From the NCBI RefSeq assembly GCF_900496995.4, contig NC_044014.1, positions 10,263,001 to 10,327,000 of the forward strand: a stretch of 64,000 bases of DNA, in the 5' to 3' direction. Under the pieces are notes generated by a model. It did no database searches. It saw only the letters and a list, made by a program, of their open reading frames with translations, and had not been told where the DNA came from. Shown here in pieces: positions 22,861 through 37,064 of the stretch (within the stretch, counting starts at the first letter, position 1; each line of letters begins with the position of its first letter). A program made the position numbers and the translations under genes. The stretch is from Aquila chrysaetos chrysaetos (lineage: Eukaryota; Chordata; Aves; Accipitriformes; Accipitridae).

Positions 22861-25800
22861 TTATTCTCCTTAAAAAGCAAGTATGGATGAGAGCCTTGGC
22901 ATGGAGACCAACCCTGGCTCTGGTCCCCAGTCTCCTCCCTGGACTTCACATATGTTTCAGCCAGGTGGAAAAAGGGGCTGGATATTACTGTCCTTCTTCA
23001 CACTTTTTCCCCAGTGCTGTGGCTGGTTAAAGCTCAGTGACACCCACCCTTGATGCAGGGGACGAGCAGATCTTCAAGGGTGGCACAGCAACCCTCAGGT
23101 CCCCGTGTGGCTTCAGCCCCTCCGGAGGAGGGAGATTGCCCCACTCACATGGGTTGCAGGGACAAACGAAGATTTCCTCCCTTGGGATGGGACCTCCAGG
23201 CTTCACCAGGAAATATTTTAAACAGAAGGCTTATTCTCCTAATTTGCCACATCTGAGGGTAAAATTAGTGTCACTTGGCATTCAGCACAGTCACCTCCAT
23301 ATTAGTTTTTTTCAGTAGTTTTAGATTAAAGCTGCTTAGAGAGAGAAGGGGTGCTCTGGTGATCTGAAGGTCAAGACATAGTCACCTCTTCAACTGTATT
23401 CTCTCTTCTTTTTCTGATCATCCCACACAGCTACCAACTGTTTGGAGGAGGATGGTAATGTAACTCCAGAAAATGTCTGTTAAAAATCCCTTTGACACTC
23501 ATTTACTGCTGACCACGTTTGGTCTAAAAACATTAAGAAATTATTTCACCCCTCGTGGCATTTATTGAACTACATGGAAATGTTTTTTCAGACTCTTTTT
23601 TTTTTTTTTAAAGCCAGACTATATTTTGTTAGTTGCCCAGAGGATTTCATGCATGGGCTACTCTATAAATAAGACTTATTATTCCCCAGTGACAAATGTG
23701 GTTTCTTTCTGAGAAGTTGCCTAATAGCTCAAGTGGGATAAACAGGAATTTTCTGATGGTATTAAGTTTCACAATTAAACAGGGGACAGTTCCTTCTTTA
23801 AGAGGGATAGTTAACCAGTTTTTAAATGACCTTTTTATTTTATACCGAAACCAGCAAGTCCTCTGCCCATGAGTTACAGCTGGGCAGCGAGAAGGAGAGG
23901 ACATGAGCCACCAACCTGTGATTCTCTGTGGTTCCCCAGAGATAAATTTGGTTCTCCCAGCCAAATTTATAGCTAGGAGGAGGTAAGGGAAGCTGTAAAG
24001 TCTACCACTGGGCTGGCACCGTTAGGCTGGTCTCAGCAAGGCCAAGGACCATACCAGCAGCTGAAATACCCCGTGCCGTTCGAGGCAAGGCAGGAGGCAA
24101 GCCTGCGGGACAGTGACTCTGCAGCACGAACGACACAGTCTGTTTCTGGGGAGGAAAATGGAAGATTTCTGTCTTCAGGGCTGCTTCTCTGCACATTTTG
24201 CAAAACTAAATTAACCCCATGAACACAGAACAAACGTACATATATTATGGGGCTTCTTTCATGAATAAAGGATGCCAGGTCACCTAACCTCCATCCAAAT
24301 GAGCAGCACAGGAAGGGAGAGAGGAGAAGGGAAGGTAATTTGAAGTTACAGCGGGGAGGAGACAGAGGTTTACTCACAGCTGAATCATCCAACAACTCAA
24401 TCTGTCAGAAATCAGGAAATATCACACAAATTCACACGGTTTTTGTCAATCTGTCCCCTGCCCTAGCACTGTCAGAATCTCCTCTAGCCGGCTCTCAGAG
24501 ACCTTGCACAGCAGAGATGCTACAGCCTCCCAGCACAGCCCCTTCCAGCGCCGATCTCCCCGCAAAGCTGGACCTCAGCGCAAAGGAAGGGTCAGTGATG
24601 GTTTTTCCAGTTATGACATAATTTCCCCACAAATGATGCTTTTCCTCAATCCCATCACCTAAAGCTCCCTTAACACATGGTGGTTTAGTACATGTTCAAA
24701 ATTTCCATTAGAGTGAGTCTTTACAATTCTTCCTGCTCTTTAGGCTTAGGAAATACTTTGCATAGGATTCAGGGCATGCAGGTGAGAGTGTTCTTGCAGG
24801 CTGACCTTTCTATAATCTGTAATTCTCAATGGTCACGGTTTCACCTTTATCTGGAAATTTATAGGAAAAAATGTCTTTTGGAACAATGTGAAAAAGGCTG
24901 ATAAAACAACTGCCCATCAACTTCTGGGATGTGTGAGAAGAAGGAGGATGGTTATCTCTCATGAATGTCTGAAATCAGCAGTCAAGAACAAATAAAGAGC
25001 TCATACTCCTATTTTGTGACTAGATCTCAGCATTACATTGAAATGAAGTCAGCTATACTGAGTGGTACCTGGGCCCTTCAGAGTTTGACCACAGAGGCAC
25101 CACTGAGGTGTGTGTCTCCAGCACGTGCTCCCACTCGTAGGCACGTCTAGGGGGACAGGGTTCCTAGCTAAATGTGTTGAGATGGACTATGTGTTGTTGC
25201 ACAGGGGAACTTTGAAGTCTTTCAGTGCGGAAACCTGCTTAGAGAGCAGGATATCAGGCTGCAGATTTGGTATTTCATGACAGGTCTCAGTTCCAGCATT
25301 GCCAGTCTCACGTGCTCCTCTTAAATTTCCCTGCTCCTTTACCACACTGTTTCTATATACTTACTATTTAAAAATATTTACATGAAAAATGTTCAAAAGG
25401 GAGAGAGGTTAACAAAACTGTCAACCGGGCTAAAAATATCAAGCAAATCTTTTCCAGCCTCCATGAAGTAATAGATTTCTAGTGCTGCTTACTCAGGACT
25501 TCTAGCAGGCTGCTGTACTCACAGGAGGGTGCTTTCTTAGCTTATTTTATGCATCAGCTTCATGTAGAATAATTGTTTGCTTCTGTAAGTGAAGATCACA
25601 CATATTCTGATGGAGATTGCCTACCTCAAGGACAAACTAAATGTAGATCTTCAGCTTGGAGAACATTAACTTTTTGTGCAATGTAGCTAGCAAATATAAA
25701 AACGTGTTTACTCTTGAGGACTCTCTTCAAGCTGGAACAGATACATCCTCAGACAAGACTGTGAAAAAAAAAAGTGATGACATTGAGTCCGAACTCAAAG

Positions 25801-28800
25801 CTGAGTACTTGAAGATGTATTAGCCCAGGTCTGAGAGCTCCATTCTCACACATTTTTCGAGAGGTAGACCTTTACATTCATCTCTCTACTCAGACATGAC
25901 ATGGCTTCGTTTTCCTCCACCAATAGCAGGAACTCTTCCTTTTCAGATAAGCATCCAGCCACCTAAATCTCTGTATCTAAGACAGACATACAGTAAAACT
26001 GGGACTGTTTTGGCTGCCCTCCCACAAGGTAGTCCCATGTTTTCCGTCTACACTGCCTCTGCCCAACTGATCATGACTCATCTCTGCACCCACATGAACT
26101 GGGCCATATTTTTGGTGAAGAAACATTGAAGACAGAAGAGTGAGTGTCCTGATGCGCTGGCTGAAAGAGAAGGAATAGAGGGAAGTGGGAGGGAGCAAAG
26201 CTGCCAAACGCAGCTGCAGCGTGTGACATCAGGACAGACAGCACAGAGGGGACAAATACTCGTGGGATGGAGCAAATTATGCAGTTTGTTTACTTTGCGA
26301 TGATGAAACAGAAAGGTCGGTTTCTATACACCCTGGCTTATAGGCTGGTATATATGATTCATATATATGTATTTTAAGTCTTCTATATCTCTCCAGCTCA
26401 GGCTGCCACTCGTTTCTAGTCTTCTAACAAGCAGGCTTTTGAACTGCATTCACGCTCACTTTTTAAGTTTCGAAAGAAGCATCTCTTGCTGTAGAGTCTG
26501 CCGCTAATGAGAGACGAGGCAAAGTGAGGAGACAGCACTGCCATAGGCAGTCTCTGTGTTGTGCCATCCTGCGCTGTGTGAGCAGACGATAGCAACGCTC
26601 TCCACCGCTCCGGCTGCACCGCGTGGGTCAGAGTCTGTGTTAGCACACAAGTAACCATTAACCTGGCCTTTGCTGCTGGCTTCCAAAAACATTTCTGAGC
26701 ATTCACCTCTCATTCTGTAAATAACAGTTGCATTCAAGGAAATGTCAGGGAGCAACAAGATAGGGCTCACTAGAATAGGAGTCACAGAAAAGCAAGGTCG
26801 TGGCACAATCTGGGCAAATAAAGAAACTGTCTCTCACCGGCTTGATCTGTGCAAAGGGAGCTGCACGGGGACTGGCAGAACAACGGTGCATCTGCACTTC
26901 AACTCACAGCCACAGGAATGGGCTGCGGCCACAAAGTCCCTCCGCTCTTCCCACCACTGGGCACACACTTGACATTTGAGTGGCATGACCTGCAAGTTTG
27001 CCTGGTCTGCACCAGGAAGACCTATTGAAATGACTGCTCAGCATCTCTTAGCCCTCGGTCCTTTGGGATTTTATTCACAAAGCAGAGCCAAATCCACTTC
27101 AGACTCAATACTAGAGGTATTTGAAATATTGAGGTCTGAAAAGAAGGTATCCTAGTACGTACATGAAAGGGTATCTCCCCCTGTTTTATGATTCACAAAA
27201 TACAGGATTGAGAACTGCCTGTGTGCAGTATTATTATTAATGGATGCGACAGAACTCTCTGGCCAGACTTGTTGGATGGTCCTGTTAGAAGTTTTGCCTG
27301 CACCTGTGGCCCCATCTGCTCCCCTCTGCCCTCTTCAAAGACCAAATACATTTCTTTTTAACATGGCTGCCAAAGCTCAGAGGCTATGAAAACAGAAGGG
27401 CGACAGTGCTGATTGCTCTTTTCTGACCTGTACTAGCCCAGGTCTTCAAGATGAGGACCCTGACAGTGGTCCTCAAGCCTGTTGTCTTACCCGTTCACCA
27501 GCTCTGCTCAGCAGCTCCTGCTGTGACAGAGATGAGTGGTGCCAGGCCCTAACTCCCAACCCAGTCCGTGTCTCTGCTGTAGCTCCCCAAACTCACCAGC
27601 AGCTCCCTTGAGGGTCTGTCTCCAGGAGCAAACCAGTCATGCAGCAGTTTTTTGCTTCTGACAAAGAGGAGCGTGGTGAAAGTGCTCACAGGGCTTTGTT
27701 CACGTCCTTAACCCAAAATCTTGGTTCCTGCATCCTGAGGTGAAAACTCTGCTGACTCCCGCTGAGCAAAAACCTGGCCCACGCTGACCCTGCATAATCC
27801 CAACATAAAGGACAGGGAAGAAAGGAGATGACCCCTTTCCGTAGGCGATGACTAGCAGTGTAAGTAGGGAGGCTAGCACATGCTTGTGTGGTCACCTGAA
27901 CCTTCTCACTGAGCATCACAGGATAGCAGAGGTGGGTGCGGGTCACAAGCACAGGACTGGGGACCTCTCCCTCAGTCACCTTATGAGGAATGGCGTTTTC
28001 TCCTTGGGAAAGTAGGCAGAAGTGGCAGCTACCTGCAAGTCACTGCTGCTGTCAGGGTACCACCTAAGGATGCCTCCAACCCTGCCTCAGTTCCATCGAC
28101 ACTTTACAATCCCTGACCAGTAAGAACCAACACAGGCGTAGAGAGTCCCAATACCTCTCCTCCTCCCCTTTGCAAAAACACCTTTATAAGAAACCTCCCC
28201 ACACCAGGAACATCAGTTCAGTATCAGCAGAAGATAAAACCAGTGATACAACAGCATCTTACTGGGAAATTCCCACACCTTTGGAGGACATCAGTAACAG
28301 AGGAAAAACTCTACCCAGACCTGGTCTGGCTTTGCTTTGCTGTGTTCCTCAAAACAAAAAGTGCCGTCTACACAGTCTCACGGAGACCTGAAAAATGGAG
28401 GAAGGAAAGACTACTGTTGCTCAGTTAAATTTTTCTAAAAACCAACAAGCATTCTCCGCCTGCTGTCTCTCAGCACAAGGCTTCAGGGGCTGGGTAACGC
28501 ACTGCTTGGTGAAATGGTTATACTAAACACTGAGCAAAAGTCCTCCTCATTTACAGCTCTCCTACCTTCAGCAGCATTACAGCAGGGATCAGTTTCACCT
28601 GCAGTACAGAGCTGTGCAATTTATACACCCCACTCTGTCTTAAAATTCCCAGGCTGCACCATACAAGCAAGGAAGCAATAAAAGACACAGTGCACAGACA
28701 AGACTTACAGCCTGCACTCAGTTCTGATGCTGTAAAAAATGCCTAGCTGAAACAGAGATCTAAGTTTCACATCATTTATTTAACTTTCAAACATCATATC

Positions 28801-29399
28801 CTAGATTTTACAATGATGGGCACTACAGAAAACACGATGAGAAATAGATGGGTAATTATGGTGGTGGTTTTGACTTTTACCATCATCTAAAACTGTAGTA
28901 AAGTCAGAAGACACGGGTTTATGCTTCTTGAGGTATGTGTTTAAATCTAGTTTGTGTCATAAGTGATCTGAACGTAATGGTCACAGCTTGACTCCTAACC
29001 AGGCTTAGATAAGTGACTCCGATTTAGAATTAGATGGGGTTTTCTGTATCAGAGCACATGTACCGCATGGTTTGGTACAAATCAGCGTGACTGGCAGCAG
29101 GTTTTGGGACTAGGAGGGAACAAGAAACTTAATTTCAGAAAGAAAGTTGTAGACAGTGACGTGCGTGGGATGAGCCCTTGGCAGCTGCCCGTAACCTGCT
29201 AGTTCTTCAGCCTGCAGCCCCTCGCACCAGCTCCAAGCGCTGCAATTTGTGAGAGGCACTACTTGGTGTGGGAGGAAGGGAAGTGGCAGACGGAAGAAGC
29301 TGGTGAAAAAAAGTGTTAGAAGAACAAAACAGACAGGAAAGATGTTTTAAATGGCAGGTACCTATAGATCACAGGGGAACTCTGAAATGCATGATTAAG
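22861..29399. other. Long non-coding stretch, no gene seen
   Basis: Mostly unique sequence with a T14 tract (23596-23609), a small TA/CA-rich alternating run (26349-26370) and several frames of 60-120 codons on both strands without recognisable domains. No repeat family, RNA gene or credible exon was identified. Confidence 0.5.
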
Positions 29400-30035
29400 T
29401 ATTGAAGTGGCCATCACCCAGTCCACAACCCCTGGCTGTTACAGAAACCCCACGCAGGTAGGTACCACTCGGGCTGCAGCATCCTTTGATGTCCGGGTAC
29501 ATGACAGGAGCGTGAGTCATCGCACGGCGAGAGGCCGGACAGAACAAACCCGGTCCAGAAACGGGGTCAACGGCAAGCATCCCCCGCAGACCACGCTCAC
29601 GGTCCGTGCTTTTTCCCGGGGCAGATGACGGCGAGGCTCGTACCCCCCAGCGTGGGCGGCCCCGTCCCCACGGGACGTGCGACCCGGGGCACGGGGACCC
29701 GCGTGGGATGCTGGCTGACCCCCTCCAGCCTGTGTGGCTCCGTGCGGATGGCGGCGATGCCCACGCAGGGTTGCCGTAGGGTGCTGAGCTGAGCGGCCCT
29801 GCCGAAAGCACGGGAAGGCGATGCGGGGTGGAAGGGGTTCCCACCCTGGGGGGGTGTGTGTGTGTGTGTGTGTGCTGCGTGGGGACATCCCTGGGTGGCA
29901 GTGTCCCCGCGTGGGGCCGCCTGTCGCCCGTGTCCCCGCGGCGTGCGAGCCACGAGAGGGCACTGAAACATAACCGAAGTGCCGAAACGCGCTCAGGCTC
30001 CTGCGCCGAAGGGGGGTCTCCCGTCTGATGCCACT
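29400..30035. promoter_or_regulatory. CpG island
   Basis: The only extended GC-rich, CpG-dense block in the window, at roughly 65 % G+C by eye over its central part. It has frequent CpG, CGG and GCG triplets and a (GT)n run inside it. The overlapping frames on the complement (148, 149 and 124 codons) are Pro/Arg/His-rich, as expected from GC-rich DNA read in any frame, and none is recognisable. CpG islands of this size usually mark a promoter or a germline-unmethylated regulatory element. I cannot identify a start site or first exon. It adjoins an AT-rich block at 30040-30490 that also keeps its CpGs. Confidence 0.6.
29854..29874 (+). repeat. (GT)n microsatellite
   Basis: About 10 GT units directly after a G-run, inside the CpG island. 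Alternating purine-pyrimidine DNA of this kind can adopt Z-form, and its length is probably variable. Confidence 0.92.
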
Positions 30036-30039
30036 GCCA

Positions 30040-30490
30040 TCCCCGTAATTATATCTTTAGATAAAATTCCAGAACAAAGGACCGATACAAGGATATATTC
30101 ATTGCTGTGTGTTTCAACTGCCCATTATGAGGTCGGAAACAAGAACGGGGTTCATAAATACCCTACAATGAAATGCTTCATGCGTCGGGAGCTCGTACGA
30201 TGAAATATGACTTTCTGTTGTAGTTGTTCGCTGGGCTAAAACAATAATTGTATTGAAATGCATTTTTTAATTAAACTGTTTGCTGTGCTCTGGAAATCTG
30301 CATTGGCATTTATGTAGTGTCCATCATCGCTGTATTGGTGTGCTCTATCTGCACAATCTGTTAAGCTTAGTATATTTTAATTGAAATTCTTTCAGTCTTT
30401 CAGCTGTTACTTCCCCCTTCAGATTCTAATTCATATTATAGCTGCATTTCATGCTTATCCTAGCCTGAGTGATTACAAGAATTATTCTGC
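30040..30490. promoter_or_regulatory. AT-rich block with retained CpGs, candidate enhancer
   Basis: Base composition drops sharply to AT-rich immediately after the CpG island. CpGs persist nevertheless (CATGCGTCGGG at 30179-30189, GCTCGTACGATG at 30191-30202, TTCGCTGGG at 30227-30235). Further on are homeodomain-type cores such as TTTTTTAATTAAACTG (30263-30278) and ACAATAATTGTATTG (30241-30255), the latter containing the palindrome ACAATAATTGT with one mismatch. There is no repeat signature. A conserved regulatory element is the likeliest reading, but it is unproven. Confidence 0.35.
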
Positions 30491-33400
30491 CATTATTTTT
30501 AATTCTTCCCTACTTCCCCCTCACTTTCACAATCCTTTTTTCTATAAACTCTTGCTGTTACGAGGGAATTTGGTGCAAATCAGTTCACACGTATTTTTTT
30601 TTTAACATATAAACCAGATGTAGGAAACCCCAACATTGAAAACATGCAGCACTGAAAGACTGTCATTCTTGAGAACTGAAAATATGCCACTAAGATAATA
30701 TGAAATATTTTAAAATGCAACTGGAATATGTAAGTCCTGAAATAATTTTAATAATATATACCCTTAAAATTTCCAAGAGACAACCTCATCAAAAAAGGAA
30801 TGAAAAGAGATCCTGTTACTGTCTTTTTTACACAACATATTTTCTTTTACTTCATGTAAATTAAGTTTCTTTTAAATTTTTTCTTAGGCGTTCTTAGCTC
30901 ATCTTACTATAAAAAAAAGGAAGAGGAAACCAGAGATTCACAGGTTTCTTGCATGAAAGAAAAAGCTTAAAATCAAAATTATTTGAAGAAAAGATTTTGA
31001 TTTGCATTTGTCCAATAATTCCAATATATTAACTTAGGTAAAAAATAACTTCTGCAAATAGTTATATCAATTAATACTCTCTTAGGAGTGTGCTTTTTAC
31101 TGAAACCCCTGGAAATATATTTTTTAAATCTTTATTTTATATTCATCGTCTATCTCACCAGTATGGCACTATTTACGACAGTTTAAGTCTTAGTGCTGAA
31201 ACCCCCGAACCCGAACAGCATGCATTCCCAACCTCTGTTAGAAACAAAGGAGACAGGATGTAGAGGGAAGCTCGGAGGAAGGAATAGCATCGGAATTTGT
31301 TTTTGCTTCAGTGGGAAGGGTCACATAAGTAAGAACAATTTGTGTGAATAAGGTTTCACAGGACAACAGTCCACATCTGATGCTGGCAAGGGAGAGGACT
31401 TAACCTAATAGGTTATTTCCACATCTCACTACCACAAGCCTAAGTAACATCCACCACGTTCAGCCTGAATGAGGCATTTATTTCAACTTCCGAGAGCTAA
31501 ATTCTTCCCGATCGTAACAGCATCGTTCTGCCACTCCATGTGGACTCGCAGCTTCTGTTAGCAGCTGCGAGGGCCCTGGGAGCAAAGCCATACCGAATAA
31601 CTCACAGACACCCGCTCCGTGGGATTACAGGGAATTTTGCCATTCGTTCGTCAAACCTTTAGACCTCTGGAGTTTTTATACATCTGAGTCCAGATCACTT
31701 ATGTGAGTGTGTGTGTGTGCCGGTATGGTAGGAGGGGAAAAAAGCCTCCTCTAAGAATCTGTATTGCCTGGTGATGGTTTTCCAAAGAAAAAATAGTTTT
31801 TGTCCTGGCTTGTGCTATATTTCAGAAAGCTCATACCGAGCTAAAAATGCATCAGGCATACCTCTTTGTGGCTTCAGTGTAAGCTGTGGAAAATTTGTTC
31901 TTGTGCTTCCAAACAGTTGATTTACATCCACAATGTATCTCAAAATATAAAAGAAATATATAAAGACGTAGGGACAATACTTGCACATTACAAAGCAGTA
32001 TATATTCTCTAAGATTCTATTATATATCTATATATGTATGAATGCATGGAAATTCTGCCTACCACAGAGGGGGAGAAAAACACTGAAAATGCATCCCCAT
32101 TTAATCTGGTAAATTCCTGGTTACATTGATTAAGGAGAGTAGAGATTTGTCTGGCTCCTGGGCAGATAACCAGTCTAGTCTGTAGCACACTCGGTATTTT
32201 CCGGCTTTAAATCTCCCATGGCCCATAAAAACCTTCGCAAGTATTTCTTATTGTTAACTGTGGTATCTCGCGATGCAGGTAGAGCTGATCTCTTGAATGA
32301 TTTCCTCCCACTGAACTACCCAGCGAAGCAAACCTGACATCAACACACCCATCTACACATGCTTCTCCTTTGCACCACTGGGAAACACACCAAGTGATAT
32401 TCTGCCTGCCGGGAGCAAACGCCGGCCCAGCAGTGCTCGAGATGCACTCTCCTTCAGGGGAGAGGGGAGAAAAAAAAATCTTTTCAAATTCTCTGGGAAG
32501 ATTTGACTTCCTCCCCCACCTTCTTTTTTTCCCCTCTTTTAAATGTCAGGCTCCTACACAGTTTCTTTGAAAGTTCGAACAGTTAGTTAGATCAGTCTGG
32601 AAGCAAAACAAACCACAGCACATTTCACCTTTTGCAGAACTTTCCAAGAGACAGCATGCATTTCAGAGTGGTGACTATTCAGTGTTTAGCTCTCTGGGGC
32701 TGGGGTGTAGACCTAAAATTCAAAACATTTTTTTGTACATCTGTGTTGAATCAGGGTTTATTTCTGATTAAGGTGGCTGAATTTTTAATATTAAATTCTT
32801 TTTTGAACTGATCATTGTTGTATTTAGGGACATCAAATGGAAATGGATAGTTCTGCTGTAGCATTGTTCACTCTGCTTAGGATCCAAGTTAACTGGGTTG
32901 GAAGGTTTCTGATTTTTCCTTCAGCTGTGTTTTGCCTGAGGTACAGCCTGTGACAACAGAGCCTAGACATTTTGACCTACTCGTGGCATTTTCTTTCACT
33001 GTGCGTGCTGGGAGATGCTCAGGCTGCTGCTCTTTCCCTTGTCCTGGTGCTCTTGATGGGAAGTTCATCTGCTCCACCTCTCCCTGCTCAGGGGAGGCTG
33101 GGTGCTGGAGCATGAGTACATGGGGCACAGCTGGGATGGGGCTTCCCAGGCAATGAAGTGCTATGGGAGATACTGGTCTGGTTTTGAGCCCTGAGCTTTG
33201 AAAGGGAGTTGCTTCTGCTCCAGCTTGCTGCAAGGTCCGAGCCAGAGCAGCGACCTCACCGCCTAAGTACTGGGAAGAGCGAGGGATGCGGTGCAATCAC
33301 CCCCACCACTTGTTGTCGGGGGTCTGTAAGCAGCCAAACCCACGGCATAAAGAAGGGGGGACAGAGCAGAGAAACAGGTTTGAGTCCTAAGTGCACCCAG

Positions 33401-36400
33401 TAGCAAGAGGAGCTTGTGTTTCCCTGTCCTCCATTCCCAAGAGCTGAACTAGCAACGAGCAATCTGCCAAAATCGTGCCTGGTGTGCACTGATTTTGCAT
33501 GTGTGTCATCAGCCCGGCAGCTCAGTTGGGGGGTCCCTGACACTTTTGGGGGTGCACCAGCAGTCAGTGCTGTGATAAAGAAAGGTACCTAACGAGCAGC
33601 AGTGGATCTGAAGGGCCCAGATAATGACGCGTGGCTGAGGCAGACGACGCTGCCAGCTCGCACATCATACGCACAGGCTGTGGGAAGTGCCCAGCGTGAT
33701 GCTCTGAGCGGCATTTGCTAACTGCTAAATGCGGGTTAGCATGTTTATGCCATACCCAGGAACCAGCAGGATACTCTCTGGGCAGCGGGCAGGGCAGCAG
33801 GCTCATGTGGTCCGCACCGGGAAAAAAGAGGGCAGCAGCACTGTGCGTCCAGTGTGGCCAGTGGAGTGCATAGGGCAGAAAAAGGTCCTGCCTCCCAAGC
33901 TAAGTGAAAGCACTCGATTTATGGGTAATTGAAGAAGGCTTGACAGTGGTTTGGATTTGCCAGGACCTGTCACTGAACCACTGCGGCTCCCATTTGCCTG
34001 GACCAGGGCTGCCTGCCAAAGCCAGGATGGGGGGCAGGAACGACTCTGCCCTTCTGTCTGACCTTCATGGCCAGGGTCAGTTTTTGGCTAGAGTTTATGG
34101 CATAAATTTAGATGCGCTGAAAGATATGAGGTTGCTGTGCCAACGTTAATTGTGCTCATATCAAGTTTCAACAGCGGAGCTTATGGTTAGGGAGGTGAGG
34201 GCAGAGGTGGAGGCTGGCAGCAGATAGGCAGCATGCTGGGGAGCAAAGCTGCCTTCTGGCAGAACCACTCGGATTGCCTGGCATGGTGGGATGATGGGAG
34301 CTGAGTGACAGGGACGTAAATCACGTCTGCACAGCACTGGTGATCACGATATACTGCAAGTCATCTCTGGCAGAGCTGCTTGCCTGGAGATGGTGGCTGA
34401 GTCCACCTCCCCAGTATTTTCAGCGTGTTCCATGTCTCGTGTTTGTACGTGCTGAGATAATGAAGAATTACAATATTTATTTTTTTAAAGGAATGCATCA
34501 TAAGCCTTAACAACCTAGAAAATATTGTGATTTATCTATCTGCAGTCACTGGATTTGCCCACCCTGTGTCAAACTTTGTTATTCCCCGTCATCATCCATC
34601 ATGCAAGAGGAATGGCCAAGGACACCCTCTTCTTAGCCCCCAAGCCTAATTCTGTGGCAGCCTAAAATTTCGCCTTAACTCTTAGCTGTCCAGACAGAAT
34701 CTCCTCAGCTCTGAATTAAAGAGATGACAGAAGCACTAAAAAGAAGGGTCTTTCCGTAACAACTGTGACTTCAGAATAAGTGGTCTCTTCTTCTTAATAT
34801 TAGCAACACAGAAACACTCTCTCTACCAAGCTCAACCCTGTGTACAGTCTGTGTATAACCTTTTAAACAGCTTTTGCTGTAAAACACAAGTCTGTGTTTG
34901 CTGTAACAGAAGCGTTTCATTCCTCACAGTAGAATAAAAGAGTTTGCTGAAAGAGAAAGGGCATTGCAAGTCCCTGCTTTGTGCTCTGAATTCTTTTCCA
35001 GCATCTTCCTTTTAATACATCGCAAAAGGGGGGAGAGAAAAAAAAAAAACCACATTAAAAAAAAAGTGGTTTAGAGTGTTTTTCCAAGAAATATCACACA
35101 CTGAATTGAAACACCTTATCTACAAGGAGGTCCTGGTGGCAAGTGCAGAAGCAACACAGGAAAAAAATCAATACAGCCTGCAGAGATTAAAAACATACTG
35201 GAAAAACATAAGAAAAACGCAACAATTAATGCCAGTTGTACATATAATATGTGAAAACAAAGCAGAGAGGCATTAATGTCTACACACAGATCTATTGGAT
35301 AGGTAATGCTTTTATCTCAACTTGAAAATGGAAGCTTTATTAGACTGCTTCCCATCAGGAGGCATCATACCAAGAACAGTGTAAAGCTCTAACTAGCTAA
35401 AAGCCTCTTCCCCCCACACCTTCCATCCCAATCGCTTTGCATATGGGTGAAATTCAAATGGCTCAACCTCAGACTGAAGTGGTGTCAAACGGGGGTTCAG
35501 ATTTACCAGCTTGGATGAAACTACACACTCCCCCTCCAGTGGAAGACATGAACCAGCCAACCAAGATGCCCTGTGATAGGTGGGAGCATTTGGTCTGTGA
35601 TTCAAAAAGCCCCTCCATGAAGTTACAGCTAGAGATTGTCTTATTGTCACATTGTGTTATGCTGTATCATCTATTATTATACGCCTGACTTGAATAAAGT
35701 CTTACACAGGTTTTAGCTGTGGAGGGTTTCATAATAAAAATGCTCACACACAAAAACTAAGCAAATTTTTAAGGTGTGGCTCAGTGGAATGATTCCTTAA
35801 AATTCCTTCCAGCAGCTTCGCATTCATACAATAATTAGACCAAATTTTACCAATTTACCCAGTATCTTGAGTGTAAAGCTCAGGAAAAGGCATCATATCT
35901 AACAGCTCTTTCTTATTCCACTGCCTAATGTTAATTATGAAGCCTAAGTAGAATATTTGCATGCTTAGTTTTCTGGATCGAGAACAATAAAGAGGAATAC
36001 CCCCTTCTCATAGACACACACCATCAACACAAATTTCAATAAAACTACACAAGACTCGCAGCACGGCTACAGATAAGGATAAGCATCAGATAGCTTGGCA
36101 ATACTGGAAGAATAGCACTTTAACCTTCCTTCTGCTACCATCCCATCACAATAAGTCAAGGTTAAAACCTTTCCTTTTAAACCCCATAAACATGACTTAT
36201 GCTTTACTCATCCCCTTCCTGACACCGGTGAGTAGAGAGACAGGTAAAGAGTCATGCAAGTGCCGGTGGCTTGGACGCTTGGTACTACTTCAAGGCAGTA
36301 AAAGAGCTAAGCTGACTAAACCACCCTAGAGTCCTCCCAGTGCAGGGACTTTAAGGACTAAGAGAGCATAAAATATCCAGGCCTCTAACTCACGTTTGGT

Positions 36401-37064
36401 ACAATTTACATCCAAATACATCCACCATACTATCAACATTGCACAGAGATCAGCACCGTAGCAGCATCTTTAATGGAAGTCTGTGGACAGACACAAACAG
36501 AGACAATACACACAGAGCTATGGTTATACGCCGCTGCGAAGGGAGGGATTTCATGGAGTTAGGAGCTGTGTTTCGCATGGATTTCACGAACAGCTCTCGG
36601 AGCTAAGCTCCTATTTTGTCCTTGCTTTTTGTGGCAGGGGCACCTCATGCTTTGGCCAGGCTCCCATTTTAGCATCGTATAAATCCAAATGGATAAAGAA
36701 CATACTTGGGCACTGGTGTTCCCACTATGGACAGGCTGCTTGCCAGCATGGATAAACAAAAGTACTTTTCATTTATTAGTTACCAGATTTCATTCAAACT
36801 CCCAGAGCGCTGATTCTCTTACTTTGGACCGCATCCCGTGCTTCCACTGAAGCCAGTTGTAAGATTCTCCTGACCACGTTGAGAACAGATTCATCTGAAA
36901 AGCATTTTAAAGGCTTAGCTCTGCCATTCTTACACAAGAAGGTGTAAAGCAACTCCAACGGGTAATTCCTGAGGATGACTTTGCACAAGCCAAATTTGCA
37001 AGACTTTAATGAGCCTTGAATATGACTGCTAGCGTTTTTTCAGTAATGCTGTCCGCTCTTAGCA
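30491..37064. other. Long non-coding stretch, no gene seen
   Basis: Unique-looking sequence. It is AT-rich to about 32 kb with a (GT)n run (31702-31719) and TA-rich patches around 31920-32040, more GC-balanced from 32.9 to 34.4 kb, then AT-rich again. It has an A-rich patch at 35040-35065. Frames reach 135 codons (complement 32889-33296) but are unrecognised. No repeat family was identified. Confidence 0.5.
31702..31719 (+). repeat. (GT)n microsatellite
   Basis: About eight GT units, with one GA interruption near the start. Confidence 0.85.

Noticed and set aside
29395..29971. Three overlapping frames of 124-149 codons on the complement
   Set aside because: They lie in the CpG island and are Pro/Arg/His-rich in each frame, as any GC-rich, stop-poor DNA would be. 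Mutual overlap in different frames argues against coding.
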